Assembly: GCF_016919065.1 (NCBI RefSeq)
Contig: NZ_JAFFQA010000001.1
Location: 179,070 to 243,069 of the forward strand
DNA from: Desulfobulbus rhabdoformis
GTDB lineage: Bacteria; Desulfobacterota; Desulfobulbia; Desulfobulbales; Desulfobulbaceae
DNA: 64,000 nucleotides
Reading direction: 5' to 3'
The stretch's first letter is position 1; the number at the start of each line of letters is the position of its first letter. Made by a program: the position numbers and the translations under genes. This document shows positions 1 through 7,230 of the stretch, piece by piece. The notes below the pieces were generated by a model, which was not told where the DNA came from, made no database searches, and was given only the letters and a program-made list of their open reading frames with translations.

Positions 1-1
1 C

Positions 2-1039
2 CAACCCGAGGTTATCGCCGTCTTTGGGCGCACGCCTTCCATTTCCGAAGAGACGATCCTCGCCATGGCAGCAACTGCGGAGTCGCATAATCATCATCCC
101 ATGGCAAAGGCCATTCTCGCAGCGGCACGGGAGCGAAACCTGAGCCCGGAGCCGCATGCGGTCTGCGATTTCAAGGCCGGTCGCGGGGTGCTCTGCACCG
201 TTGGCGGCGATTCGGTGGTTCTTGTCGGCAACCGTCAGTTCATGGATGAGCATGAGGTAGATATCCGCTGGTTTGAGAAGAAGGCGGAGTCTCAGCGCGC
301 CTTGGGCAATACCGTGGTCTATGTGGCCAGAAACGGCAGTGTCCAGGGGATGCTCGGAGTTGCCAATCCTGTGCGCCCCGAAGCGGTGCGGGTGCTCAAC
401 TGTTTGCGCCGCGATGGGGTGCAGTCGCTTAGTCTGGTGACCGGCGACAGTCAGGAGATCGCCGAGAGTTTGATGGGGGTGTTCCCCTTTGACGAGTGCC
501 GAGCCGAGCTGATGCCTGAGGAAAAGGCTCAGCGGGTGGATGAGCTGCGCCGAAATGCTTCTGTGGTCATGGTGGGCGATGGCGTCAACGATGCACTGGC
601 TCTCGCCCGAGCGGATATTGGAGTCGCCATGGGCGCCGCCGGTGCCGAGGTCGCCATGGAGGCTGCGGATATTGCCCTGGCGGATTCAGATCTGGAAGGA
701 TTGATGAAGGTGCGTAATCTCAGCCACCGGACCATGCGCACCATCGACCAAAATCATTATCTTGCGGTTTCCACCGACCTGATCGGCGCGGCCTTGGCCA
801 TGCTCGGCTTTCTTTCCCCTGTCCTGGCCGGTCTGATACACATCGCCCACACCGGGGGAATTTTGTTGAACTCGGGAAGGTTGCTCAGTTGGGAACCTCC
901 CGTGGACCCGCTGGACTGCTGTAAGCGGTGCGAACGCACCGATCACACCTGTACGGTGAGTGATCATCGTCAAGATTCCCTCTTTGTTCTGCCGGAGAGA
1001 AAGAGTACCCCACTCAAGCTGATTAAGCCCATGAGCTGA
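2..1039 (+). CDS. P1B-type heavy-metal ATPase, C-terminal part (5' truncated by window edge)
   Basis: The reading frame is open to the left edge, so only the last ~345 residues are present. Visible are the nucleotide-binding HP signature (HNHHPMAKAI), the hinge motif GDGVNDALAL near base 580 that completes the P-domain, and two closing membrane segments (about bases 760-880). The tail after the last helix is Cys/His-rich (CCKRCERTDHTC), which is unusual and could bind metal. The DKTGT phosphorylation site and the membrane CPC/SPC motif lie outside the window, so ion specificity cannot be read. It heads a + strand run with a YceI-like protein, an HMA_2 protein, three small membrane proteins and a second P1B ATPase, resembling a ferrosome-type cluster. 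Family assignment is secure; substrate (iron is the favoured guess) is inference. Confidence 0.9.
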   Translation, partial: QPEVIAVFGRTPSISEETILAMAATAESHNHHPMAKAILAAARERNLSPEPHAVCDFKAGRGVLCTVGGDSVVLVGNRQFMDEHEVDIRWFEKKAESQRALGNTVVYVARNGSVQGMLGVANPVRPEAVRVLNCLRRDGVQSLSLVTGDSQEIAESLMGVFPFDECRAELMPEEKAQRVDELRRNASVVMVGDGVNDALALARADIGVAMGAAGAEVAMEAADIALADSDLEGLMKVRNLSHRTMRTIDQNHYLAVSTDLIGAALAMLGFLSPVLAGLIHIAHTGGILLNSGRLLSWEPPVDPLDCCKRCERTDHTCTVSDHRQDSLFVLPERKSTPLKLIKPMS

Positions 1040-1069
1040 AGAAGCGTTAATTGAAGAAAGGAGCGTATT

Positions 1070-1600
1070 TTGAAGTATGTGTTGACCGACAGGAGTCGGG
1101 TCAATTTTGTCGCCCATGCCCCCCTGCACAAATTCAAAGGATGGGCCGAGGAAGGGTTGTCTGGGGGGCTCGATATCGATCTGGAGCACGGCATGGTCTC
1201 CAGCCTGCACGCCGAGGTGGAGACCCGCTGTTTTCAGACTCCAGATCAGGAGCGCACCCGGGCCATGAGCCAATTCTTTAATTTGAGCGAGCACCCCTAC
1301 GCGACCTTCAAGATCGGCCAGCAGATTTCCCTGCGTCCCGCGGGGAAAGACTGCTGGAGCACCAAAATGCCCGGTATCCTCTCATTTGTGGATATTCACC
1401 GGCTACTGCCGGTTATAGGCAAGCTACGGCTGGAGAACGAGCGGTTGATCTGGGAGTTGCAATGCAAATGGTCTTTTAAAGCCTATGGCCTGAAGGCGCC
1501 CCGTTTGTTGATGCTCACTGTCCGGGATATCGTTGATATATCAGCCCGCCTTGAATTTATTTACCAGGAAGAAAAGGATCAAGAGAATGTACACCAGTGA
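1070..1600 (+). CDS. YceI-like domain protein
   Basis: A 176-residue protein starting at TTG, supported by an AAAGGAG ribosome binding site about 7 bases upstream. The pattern fits the YceI/lipocalin-like fold: an N-terminal VNFVAHAP strand, a central FFNLSEHPYATFK segment (YceI proteins carry a similar 'F.v..yP.a.F' strand) and a C-terminal amphipathic strand series. No signal peptide is visible, whereas many YceI proteins are secreted and bind isoprenoid-like lipids. The 3' end overlaps the start of the next gene by 14 bases, so the two are probably co-translated. Its place between P1B ATPase and HMA_2 genes suggests a role in the same membrane-associated metal process. The YceI call is from residue pattern only and is moderately sure. 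Confidence 0.65.
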   Translation: MKYVLTDRSRVNFVAHAPLHKFKGWAEEGLSGGLDIDLEHGMVSSLHAEVETRCFQTPDQERTRAMSQFFNLSEHPYATFKIGQQISLRPAGKDCWSTKMPGILSFVDIHRLLPVIGKLRLENERLIWELQCKWSFKAYGLKAPRLLMLTVRDIVDISARLEFIYQEEKDQENVHQ

Positions 1601-1967
1601 AGAACTTGTCGATGGTCTGCTCGACCATATGCTTTACCTCCATATTGCCCATCATGTTCCCGGCCGTATTCGTGTCAAGGCCAGCTGGAGTGGTGCAACC
1701 AAGCTGGGAAGCGTGGATGAGCAGGAGCTGACCATTATTGTGGCCTCCATCCCGGGAATAGTTGGGTATCGCATAAATAAAAAGGCTCTTTCCGTGATCA
1801 TTGAATATGACACCGATGTTTTCTCCCCACAGCTTTGGGAAGAGGTTGCCTCTGTTGGTCAGTATCCGGGGAAACGTGATGCGGTTCGTGATCAGCTTTT
1901 GACCTTGCTCGATACAAACGCTGATACCATCCCGGAACATGCCAACCTCCAGACCATGGAAGGGTAG
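1587..1967 (+). CDS. HMA_2-type heavy-metal-associated domain protein
   Basis: A 126-residue protein. The ATG at 1587 is chosen over a longer frame from 1533 because the family-like sequence starts there and an AAGGATCAAGAG purine run precedes it. Residues ~15-85 match the HMA_2 pattern: the signature HIAHHVPGRIRVKA, then an 'IPGI.GYRIN...SVIIEYD' ferredoxin-like betaalphabeta stretch. HMA_2 lacks the CxxC of classical copper-binding HMA domains and is found beside or fused to P1B-type ATPases in iron-organelle (ferrosome) clusters. No transmembrane helix is present, so a cytosolic or peripheral partner of the flanking ATPases is likely. It overlaps the preceding gene and is followed by a partial genomic repeat. 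Fold call fairly sure; function inferred from context. Confidence 0.75.
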   Translation: MYTSEELVDGLLDHMLYLHIAHHVPGRIRVKASWSGATKLGSVDEQELTIIVASIPGIVGYRINKKALSVIIEYDTDVFSPQLWEEVASVGQYPGKRDAVRDQLLTLLDTNADTIPEHANLQTMEG

Positions 1968-1970
1968 GTT

Positions 1971-2037
1971 CCAATTTTATTCTCGGAGTCTGCGCTCACT
2001 TGGCCTTGATTGAAAAATCTCATTATTCAAGACACCC
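1971..2037 (-). repeat. Partial copy of the ~140-bp TCTTGAATAATT repeat family
   Basis: Bases 2003-2037 match one end of the full copies (CTTGATTGAAAAATCT, then ATTATTCAAGACACCC), and ATTTTATTCTCGG just upstream matches their inner part. The middle is replaced by CGGAGTCTGCGCT, which also appears in the 6.1-kb copy. The strand is set relative to the copy at 10851. Confidence 0.7.
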
Positions 2038-2075
2038 ACCGACGTGAAAAGTGGTTTTAAGGAAAGGAGAACAAC

Positions 2076-2780
2076 ATGGAACAGGATAATCAGGACCAGA
2101 GTGTTCAGCGAAACACAACCGTTCCTGCCGATACGGGACCTTCCCCCGAAGAACAGGGAAGGGCGGAACCCGCTGGAGAGCAGAGGGGAGCCGAGGCCGC
2201 TGCCCCGCAGCAGGAATCAGGAGAAGGTCTGACAGGTGATGAAACAACGGTTGAAACCGCTGAAGGTGCCGGTCAGCAACCCCATCACCAATACGCGCAA
2301 CAACCTCAATATACACAGCAGCCGCTGCCACCCGGGTATGCTGTGGATCCGACGACCGGTCAGATAGTCTTTGTCGGCCAGCCCTACCAGCAACCTATCT
2401 ATCAGCAGCCGGTTAATCCCGCCATGGGGCAGCCCGGTGTTGTCTATGTGCAGGGCGAGACGCCGGAACAGGCTGCGGCGAGGCAAGCCTTGGAACAGCA
2501 GCGCTACGGCCAGATTATGCACTCTTTTGAGCAGTTCATGCAAGGAGAAGCCACTGTCTCGGATGTGGTGAAAACCCTGTACACCAATACCGCCCAGTAC
2601 GACCAGCTCTGGAAAGGGGCGCTGGTCGGGGCTGCGGCCACCTTTCTGTTAACCAGTAGGCCAGCACGTGAGGCCATGGGTAAGACCTTTGGCAGCGTAT
2701 TTCCAGGGGTAAAACCAAAAAATGCCGAGGCCGCAGAGGCTGCCGCCACGGTTGATCCCACCAAAACCGGGAAGGAGTGA
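2076..2780 (+). CDS. Pro/Gln-rich membrane protein with C-terminal WKGAL-type helix
   Basis: A 234-residue protein with an AAGGAG site before its ATG. Residues 1-~130 are low-complexity, rich in Gln, Pro, Gly and Tyr (repeated YQQP/QPQY units), so probably disordered. After a short acidic/amphipathic region comes a single hydrophobic helix around residues 175-195 beginning LWKGALVGAAATFLLT, then an Ala-rich charged tail. The same helix motif occurs in the 96-residue protein at 3260 (FWKGALLGAAVTLLVT), so the two are paralogous in this segment. I know no named family for it; YtxH-like small membrane proteins are the nearest comparison. The stop codon overlaps the upstream region of the next gene. 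A structural or membrane-shaping role in a ferrosome-like cluster is plausible but unproven. Confidence 0.75.
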   Translation: MEQDNQDQSVQRNTTVPADTGPSPEEQGRAEPAGEQRGAEAAAPQQESGEGLTGDETTVETAEGAGQQPHHQYAQQPQYTQQPLPPGYAVDPTTGQIVFVGQPYQQPIYQQPVNPAMGQPGVVYVQGETPEQAAARQALEQQRYGQIMHSFEQFMQGEATVSDVVKTLYTNTAQYDQLWKGALVGAAATFLLTSRPAREAMGKTFGSVFPGVKPKNAEAAEAAATVDPTKTGKE

Positions 2781-2785
2781 GATAT

Positions 2786-3208
2786 ATGGAACAGCACCTC
2801 AATACAAATGGCATGGTCGCCGGGCAGCCCGGTATGGACCAGGGGACAGCCATGGCCCAGAACCAGAATAATCCCACCTACGATGGCACAGGCCCCCAGG
2901 CGACTGTGATGCCGGTGCATCAATTGCCCACCGCCCCTGTGCAGAGTTCGCAGATGCTGGCAGCCGGTCTTTTTGGCATGGTTGTGGTTGGAACCGGCAC
3001 CTTGGGGGCAAATCTGCATAAGGTCAACGAGGGCGAGATGAGTATGGGGGATGCCCTCGGCCAGAGTGTCTCCAAGGGGGCGGTCGGCGGTCTTGCCACC
3101 GCTGCCGCTACAGCGGCCTCCTCGTCGTTGACCAGCGGTGGCCTGTTTGGCCTGGCGGTAACCGTGGCTACGGCAACGGGTGTGAACTATCTTTTGACCA
3201 AACCCTGA
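2786..3208 (+). CDS. Small Gly/Ala-rich membrane protein
   Basis: A 140-residue protein. The ATG at 2786 is preferred to a GTG at 2777 because AAGGAG sits 8 bases upstream. Residues 1-~55 are Gln/Asn/Pro/Gly-rich and disordered in appearance, starting MEQ like the preceding gene (MEQDN versus MEQHL). Three hydrophobic small-residue stretches follow (LAAGLFGMVVVGTGTLGA, GAVGGLATAAATAA and GLFGLAVTVATATGV). They are glycine-zipper-like and could insert in the membrane and self-associate. No family is recognised. The gene lies immediately after the Pro/Gln-rich gene, and both lie between two metal ATPases. A role in building or lining a metal-storing membrane compartment is inference from context. 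Confidence 0.75.
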   Translation: MEQHLNTNGMVAGQPGMDQGTAMAQNQNNPTYDGTGPQATVMPVHQLPTAPVQSSQMLAAGLFGMVVVGTGTLGANLHKVNEGEMSMGDALGQSVSKGAVGGLATAAATAASSSLTSGGLFGLAVTVATATGVNYLLTKP

Positions 3209-3259
3209 CGTAATAACTTACAATCTATAGAAGAAACGAAGAAAGAAAGGAGAAGATCC

Positions 3260-3550
3260 ATGGATCAGAATAATCCGAATCAGGTGTACTATCAACCCGT
3301 CACCCCTCAGGTATATCCCACCGCCCCGGCAACCAGTTTCCTTGGGCTTGAACTCCAAAATAACCAGTTCTGGAAGGGCGCACTCCTTGGGGCCGCCGTC
3401 ACCCTCCTGGTGACCAACGAAAGTGTGCAAAAAGGCGTGGTCAAGGCCATTGCCAAGGTCTCTGCCGCCGCCCAGGGGGGGGTCGAAGAGATGAAGGAAA
3501 AATTTGAGGACGCCCGCGCAGAGGCAATAGCAGAGAGCGAGAGCGAATAA
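3260..3550 (+). CDS. Small YtxH-like single-helix membrane protein
   Basis: A 96-residue protein with a clear AAAGAAAGGAG site before ATG. The N-terminus (1-~35) is Pro/Tyr/Asn/Gln-rich (YYQPVTPQVYP), followed by one membrane helix beginning FWKGALLGAAVTLLVT (~residues 38-55). An amphipathic Lys/Glu-rich helix ends in an acidic tail (EAIAESESE). Organisation and helix match the 234-residue protein upstream, so this is a short paralogue. The pattern resembles YtxH-type proteins, in which a short N-terminal helix anchors a long charged helix. An intrinsic terminator follows directly, so the upstream operon probably ends here and the next ATPase has partly separate expression. Confidence 0.75.
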   Translation: MDQNNPNQVYYQPVTPQVYPTAPATSFLGLELQNNQFWKGALLGAAVTLLVTNESVQKGVVKAIAKVSAAAQGGVEEMKEKFEDARAEAIAESESE

Positions 3551-3557
3551 GAGCATC

Positions 3558-3593
3558 GCCCCGGAATCGGAAGACGACTTCCGGGGCATTTTT
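3558..3593 (+). terminator. Rho-independent terminator after the small membrane protein genes
   Basis: GCCCCGGAA pairs perfectly with TTCCGGGGC across a 12-base loop and is followed by ATTTTT. It lies 8 bases after the stop at 3550 and 12 bases before the start of the next ATPase gene. Confidence 0.85.
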
Positions 3594-3604
3594 GTGCCAA
3601 CAAC

Positions 3605-5797
3605 ATGAGCCAACCATTGCAACACAGTATCCGTCATCGGACCAGCTATCGTACCCGTGTTCACGTTCCGGCCCTGAAGGATCAGCCAGGGCTCTGTCGG
3701 GAACTGCAGCGCTCTCTCAGACACCTTGAAGGGGTGGAGGCAACCCAGGTCCGTTCACGTTCCGGCTCTGTGATCCTGCTTCATCCGAAGAAGAGGATTG
3801 CGCTGTCGCAGGTTCTTGGTCTGGTTGCTTCCACCCTGGAGCAGTCCGTTTCAGGAAGGTTTCCCTCCCGCTTGGAGTGTGGTTGCCTGGCTGCTCCCAG
3901 GCGTATGCCGGAACGTGTGGGGCATGTACCCGGTCCTGTCCTACTGCTTTCAGGCATCTATCTGCTCTATCTCTACGCCAAGCGGATGGTGGGAGCCCTG
4001 AGCCCGGCTCTTACTCCCACCTCCCGTCTTCTCACCCTGCCTGCCCTGGTTACCCTAGCAATCTCCCTGCCTGTTCAACAGCAGGCTGTGGAAAATTTAC
4101 GCAGGACGGGCAAACCTGATATGGGGCTTATCTCTACGGGGATCCTCTATTTTTCTTTGCTTACCGGCAACACGTTGGCCGCTTTGACCGTCTTTTGGCT
4201 CTTCAATCTCTCCAGTTGGCTTGAGGATCGAATTCGGATTCGGACCCGACAGGCCGTGCGAGATATGCTCTCCAAGGACTGCCGACAGGCTTGGCTCCTG
4301 AGCGATGGTGCAGAGATAGAGGTGGAGGTCGCTGATCTTCGACGGGGCGATGTTGTGGTCCTGCGCAAGGGAAATGTCATACCGGCCGATGGCGTGGTGC
4401 TCTCGGGGCAGGCTTTGATTGATGAGGCTGCGCTCACAGGAGAAGCAGAGCCGGTTTCCCGCAGCGCAGACGAAGGGGTACTTGCTGGAACAGTGATGGT
4501 GGATGGTTTTTTACAGGTCCGGGTCGAGCAGGCTGGTGAGGACACGCGCCTGGCGGCGATTATTCGTCTGATTGAACAGGCTGAGCACGATCCTGGAGCC
4601 TTACAGCTCTCCACCCGCCAGTTCTCTCAGGCCATCGTTCCGGTCTCCTTAGGACTGGCTGGCACTGCCTTCTTTTTTACAGGCAGCCTGATGCAGGCCA
4701 TGGCCGTGCTCATTATTACCTGCCCCTGCGCTTTGCGTTTATCCACCTCTGTGGCTGTCAGCGCAGCCATGAGCAACGCTGCCCGCAGTGGTATTCTGAT
4801 CAAGGGCGGACGTTATGTAGAAATCGCCGGACAGGTTGATGTGGTTGTGGTCGACAAAACCGGCACCCTCACCGACCGTTTGGCAGAGGTAACGAACGTC
4901 ACCCTGTTTGACCGCAGATACCTGGAGGACACTGTTATACGGCTTGCCGCCAGTGCCCAACAGGCTTGGTCGCATCCTTTGAGCCGAGCGCTTGTCGAGG
5001 AGGCGAAACAGCGCCAGATTCCCTTGCTGCCGGTTGTAGATGCAGAATTGGTTGTGGCCCAAGGGGTGCGCGCACAAATCGGGGCTGATACCCTTGTTCT
5101 CGGACATGCAGGCTTTCTTGAAGCCAACGGGATACAGCAAGCTGTTTCCATGGACGAAGCATTGCCAACAGGTTGCCAGCAGATGTTGGTTGCCTGTAAC
5201 GGCCGACTGATAGCGGCTCTGGGGATTCAACACAGGCAACGCGCAGGGACGGCTGAGGCCCTGGCCCGCCTTCGAGGCTTGGGCGTTCGGCGCTTGGTTG
5301 TCCTGACCGGGGACAGTCGGGTTGGGGTGGCCCCAGATATTGAGCAGGCATTTGATGAGGTGCTTTCCTGCCAGTCACCCGAGGCAAAGGCCGCCTGGAT
5401 CACCAACTGGAAGCGAACACACCCAGAGGATGTGGTGGCCATGGTCGGCGATGGTATCAACGATACCCCCGCATTCGCCGCCGCAGATCTCAGCCTGGCC
5501 ATTGGCCAGGGGGGAGCTGATGTGACCGTTGAATATGCGGACATCGTCCTTCAGCGTGGCGGCCTGGACCAGGCGGCAGAAGCCCTTGATTTAGGCAGAC
5601 GCACACGGCAGACTATTCGGCAGAGCTACGCCATTGCCCTGGGGACGAACGGGGGCATTCTGGCTTTGACGACCTTCGGGGTGCTCTCTCCTGTTGGCGG
5701 CGCCTTATTGCATAATATGACCACGGTGGTCGCTGTGGCTAACGCTTCCACTCTTGCCCGCAGTTCTGGCCGTCAGGTTAAGCCATGGCGGTCATGA
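3605..5797 (+). CDS. Complete P1B-type metal-transporting ATPase (FezB-like candidate)
   Basis: A 730-residue pump. The N-terminus (1-~80) has an HMA_2-like domain with YRTRVHVPAL, echoing the PGRIRV signature of the HMA_2 gene upstream. Membrane helices near residues 110-160 and 175-205 precede the actuator loop with TGEAEP. The ion-site motif in the following helix is CPCALR (~373). DKTGTLT (~417) carries the phosphorylated Asp, WSHPLSRAL (~463) is the HP motif, and GDGINDTPAF (~614) closes the P-domain, followed by two helices. All catalytic elements are intact. There is no strong ribosome binding site, and a terminator lies just upstream. Context suggests iron loading of a compartment, but CPC also occurs in Cu/Zn/Cd pumps, so the substrate is open. 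Confidence 0.9.
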   Translation: MSQPLQHSIRHRTSYRTRVHVPALKDQPGLCRELQRSLRHLEGVEATQVRSRSGSVILLHPKKRIALSQVLGLVASTLEQSVSGRFPSRLECGCLAAPRRMPERVGHVPGPVLLLSGIYLLYLYAKRMVGALSPALTPTSRLLTLPALVTLAISLPVQQQAVENLRRTGKPDMGLISTGILYFSLLTGNTLAALTVFWLFNLSSWLEDRIRIRTRQAVRDMLSKDCRQAWLLSDGAEIEVEVADLRRGDVVVLRKGNVIPADGVVLSGQALIDEAALTGEAEPVSRSADEGVLAGTVMVDGFLQVRVEQAGEDTRLAAIIRLIEQAEHDPGALQLSTRQFSQAIVPVSLGLAGTAFFFTGSLMQAMAVLIITCPCALRLSTSVAVSAAMSNAARSGILIKGGRYVEIAGQVDVVVVDKTGTLTDRLAEVTNVTLFDRRYLEDTVIRLAASAQQAWSHPLSRALVEEAKQRQIPLLPVVDAELVVAQGVRAQIGADTLVLGHAGFLEANGIQQAVSMDEALPTGCQQMLVACNGRLIAALGIQHRQRAGTAEALARLRGLGVRRLVVLTGDSRVGVAPDIEQAFDEVLSCQSPEAKAAWITNWKRTHPEDVVAMVGDGINDTPAFAAADLSLAIGQGGADVTVEYADIVLQRGGLDQAAEALDLGRRTRQTIRQSYAIALGTNGGILALTTFGVLSPVGGALLHNMTTVVAVANASTLARSSGRQVKPWRS

Positions 5798-5808
5798 TTA
5801 TGTGCTCT

Positions 5809-6051
5809 TTATCGAGAGTAGCTTTTTGTAAAGATAGCTTTCATTTTGTTTCCTAGTAAGGTCGATTCTTCGACTTTAAATCCGTGCTTCTCAAGCATCT
5901 CACGAGTGGTCTTTATTGTTAGAGGTCGTGCGAAAGGAGAGGGCTTTCTATACGTTTTCAGGTAGCGATATATCATGAAAATTTTGTTCAGTGATGTCAT
6001 CCCCTCTCGTAAAACTAATGATGAATAATTGACCATTTTCTTTTAACACTC
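5809..6051 (-). pseudogene. Broken methyltransferase remnant (C-terminal part, frameshifted)
   Basis: Two overlapping - strand frames hold consecutive pieces of what looks like a class I SAM methyltransferase C-terminus: VLKENGQLFIISFTRGDD in one frame, then YRYLKTYRKPSPF to HGFKVEESTLLGNKMKAIF in the next. A one-base shift near 5975 is needed to join them. Upstream (6052 on) the protein is cut off by repeat sequence containing CTTGAATCCGTGAG, so the SAM-binding half is missing. The 'GF.v....LL.NKM.AIF' ending is typical of small methyltransferases, but the family cannot be named. This looks like decayed DNA at a repeat insertion point rather than a working gene. Confidence 0.6.
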
Positions 6052-6076
6052 CTTGAATCCGTGAGTATCCATCCAG
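6052..6076. repeat. Short dispersed repeat CTTGAATCCGTGAG-ATYCATC
   Basis: The string CTTGAATCCGTGAG followed by TATCCATCC recurs at 12451 with only a few changes (CATTCATCG). Here it marks the exact point where the methyltransferase remnant loses its N-terminal half. Confidence 0.55.
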
Positions 6077-6084
6077 AAACGGTC

Positions 6085-6184
6085 TTTTCGGAGTCTGCGC
6101 TTTCCTGCCCAATTTCGGCGTTATGCGATAAAATTTTTCGCATGACGCCGAAATTGGCAGAAAAAGCAAGTATTCAAGATGCCC
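6085..6184 (+). repeat. Variant copy of the ~140-bp repeat, with long inner palindrome
   Basis: The right half matches the full copies (TTTTTCGCATGACGCCG, then ATTGGCAGAAAAAGCA and TATTCAAGAT). The left half is the near-perfect reverse complement, TGCCCAATTTCGGCGTTATGCG pairing with CGCATGACGCCGAAATTGGCA around TAAAATTTTT. CGGAGTCTGCGCT at its left border also occurs in the copy at 1971. Confidence 0.75.
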
Positions 6185-6324
6185 ATAAATCATGCTCGGA
6201 TATCCTTGTTTGCTCTAATTTTTTCCCAAAAAAATATTATAGCAAAGCAGGGGGGAGCCGCCTTTTATTGATCTTGCATGAGACCGCAGTGATGCTGTTC
6301 TGCCACCAGCTCTTTGTTACAGAT

Positions 6325-6621
6325 TCAGCGGGGCAAAGTCTGAAGGTAATCCTGAACGGTTGCTCGAATATGGACACCAGCCTTAAAACGAACCGCCTTT
6401 CTTGCTGGAATATTGATCAGTTTTCCCGTTTGTGGCAAACGAACCCTGCGTGAGGGGCGTCGGGTGACTGAAAATGTCCCAAAGCCTACTAATTTGACCG
6501 TATCCTCTGCAGCCAGCGCCTGAGAGATAATTGTCAGCAAAGAATTGACCACCTTGCCGGTGGCCTCTTTACTCATGCCGCATTCGCTGGCAAGTCTGGT
6601 GATGAGTTCACCCTTGTTCAT
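6325..6621 (-). CDS. HU/IHF-family DNA-binding protein
   Basis: A 98-residue protein of typical HU length, starting at ATG after an AGGAAA site. The helical dimerisation half (MNKGELITRLASECGMSKEA) is followed by the diagnostic beta-arm segment LVGFGTFSVTRRPSRRVRLP, with QTGK, then IPARKAVRFKAG. HU dimers bend DNA and organise the nucleoid. Residues at the arm tip depart from the common RNPQTG (RLPQTG here), but the proline used for intercalation is kept. It sits alone between a repeat-rich relic region and the flavodoxin gene, with a hairpin separating them. Family secure; whether it is HU or a specialised paralogue cannot be told. Confidence 0.95.
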   Translation of the reverse strand: MNKGELITRLASECGMSKEATGKVVNSLLTIISQALAAEDTVKLVGFGTFSVTRRPSRRVRLPQTGKLINIPARKAVRFKAGVHIRATVQDYLQTLPR

Positions 6622-6649
6622 GGCGTTTCCTGGATGGGGGGAGCTTGAA

Positions 6650-6685
6650 GGGGAGTGTTCTCAGAAGAATTGAGAATAACTCCCC
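6650..6685 (-). terminator. Stem-loop downstream of flavodoxin
   Basis: GGGGAGTGTTCTCA pairs with TGAGAATAACTCCCC (one bulge) around a 7-base loop, beginning 15 bases after the flavodoxin stop. There is no T-run, so it may be a 3' stabiliser rather than a strict intrinsic terminator. Confidence 0.5.
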
Positions 6686-6700
6686 GCCGGAAAAAACGGA

Positions 6701-7147
6701 TTAAAGCGCCGCTGCCACCTCCTGTGCCCAGCCGACTATTTCATCGGTCACATCACCCGGATCGCCATCAATTTTCAATGATTCCACGACCACCTTGCCC
6801 CCCAGGCTTTCAACTTTGGCCTGGAGTTCATCAACTGCGCCGCAGAAATAGGTATAGGTTGAATCACCACATCCAAAAACAGCCACTTTTTTATCTTTCA
6901 GATCGGCGTTATCCATTTCCTCAAAAAAGGAGGCAAAATCCTCCTGAAATTCAATCTCGTCATCTCCCCAGGTCGACGAGCCAAGCAGCGTGAGATCATA
7001 CCCGTTTCCCAGGTCTTCCACCTTGCTTTTGCTGACATCCTGAAGCACGACCTCATGCCCCTCTTTCCCGAGAACGTTGCCGATTTCAATGGCGGTGGTT
7101 TCGGTGTTCCCTGTGGTTGATCCATAGACGATCAATGTTTTTGCCAT
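6701..7147 (-). CDS. fld: Flavodoxin (Desulfovibrio-type, short chain)
   Basis: A 148-residue FMN-binding electron carrier. The N-terminus gives the phosphate loop VYGSTTGNTE. GSSTWGDDEIEFQ corresponds to the first (W-containing) FMN-flanking loop, and GCGDSTYTYFCGAVD to the second, with Tyr stacking on the flavin. Length and sequence match the sulfate-reducer flavodoxins that replace ferredoxin under iron limitation. The GGAGAC site lies 6 bases before ATG. It is the third gene after DUF2325 and STAS-like genes on the same strand, with gaps of 29 and 83 bases, so it may share their transcript. The promoter region of that transcript carries TTAG-N6-CTAA palindromes. Confidence 0.97.
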   Translation of the reverse strand: MAKTLIVYGSTTGNTETTAIEIGNVLGKEGHEVVLQDVSKSKVEDLGNGYDLTLLGSSTWGDDEIEFQEDFASFFEEMDNADLKDKKVAVFGCGDSTYTYFCGAVDELQAKVESLGGKVVVESLKIDGDPGDVTDEIVGWAQEVAAAL

Positions 7148-7230
7148 GGTAGATGTCTCCTTAAAAGTTGCTTTTTCGTATGTTGTAACTGGTTGTACTG
7201 AGGTGAACGTTGATGCCTCCTGATCACAAT

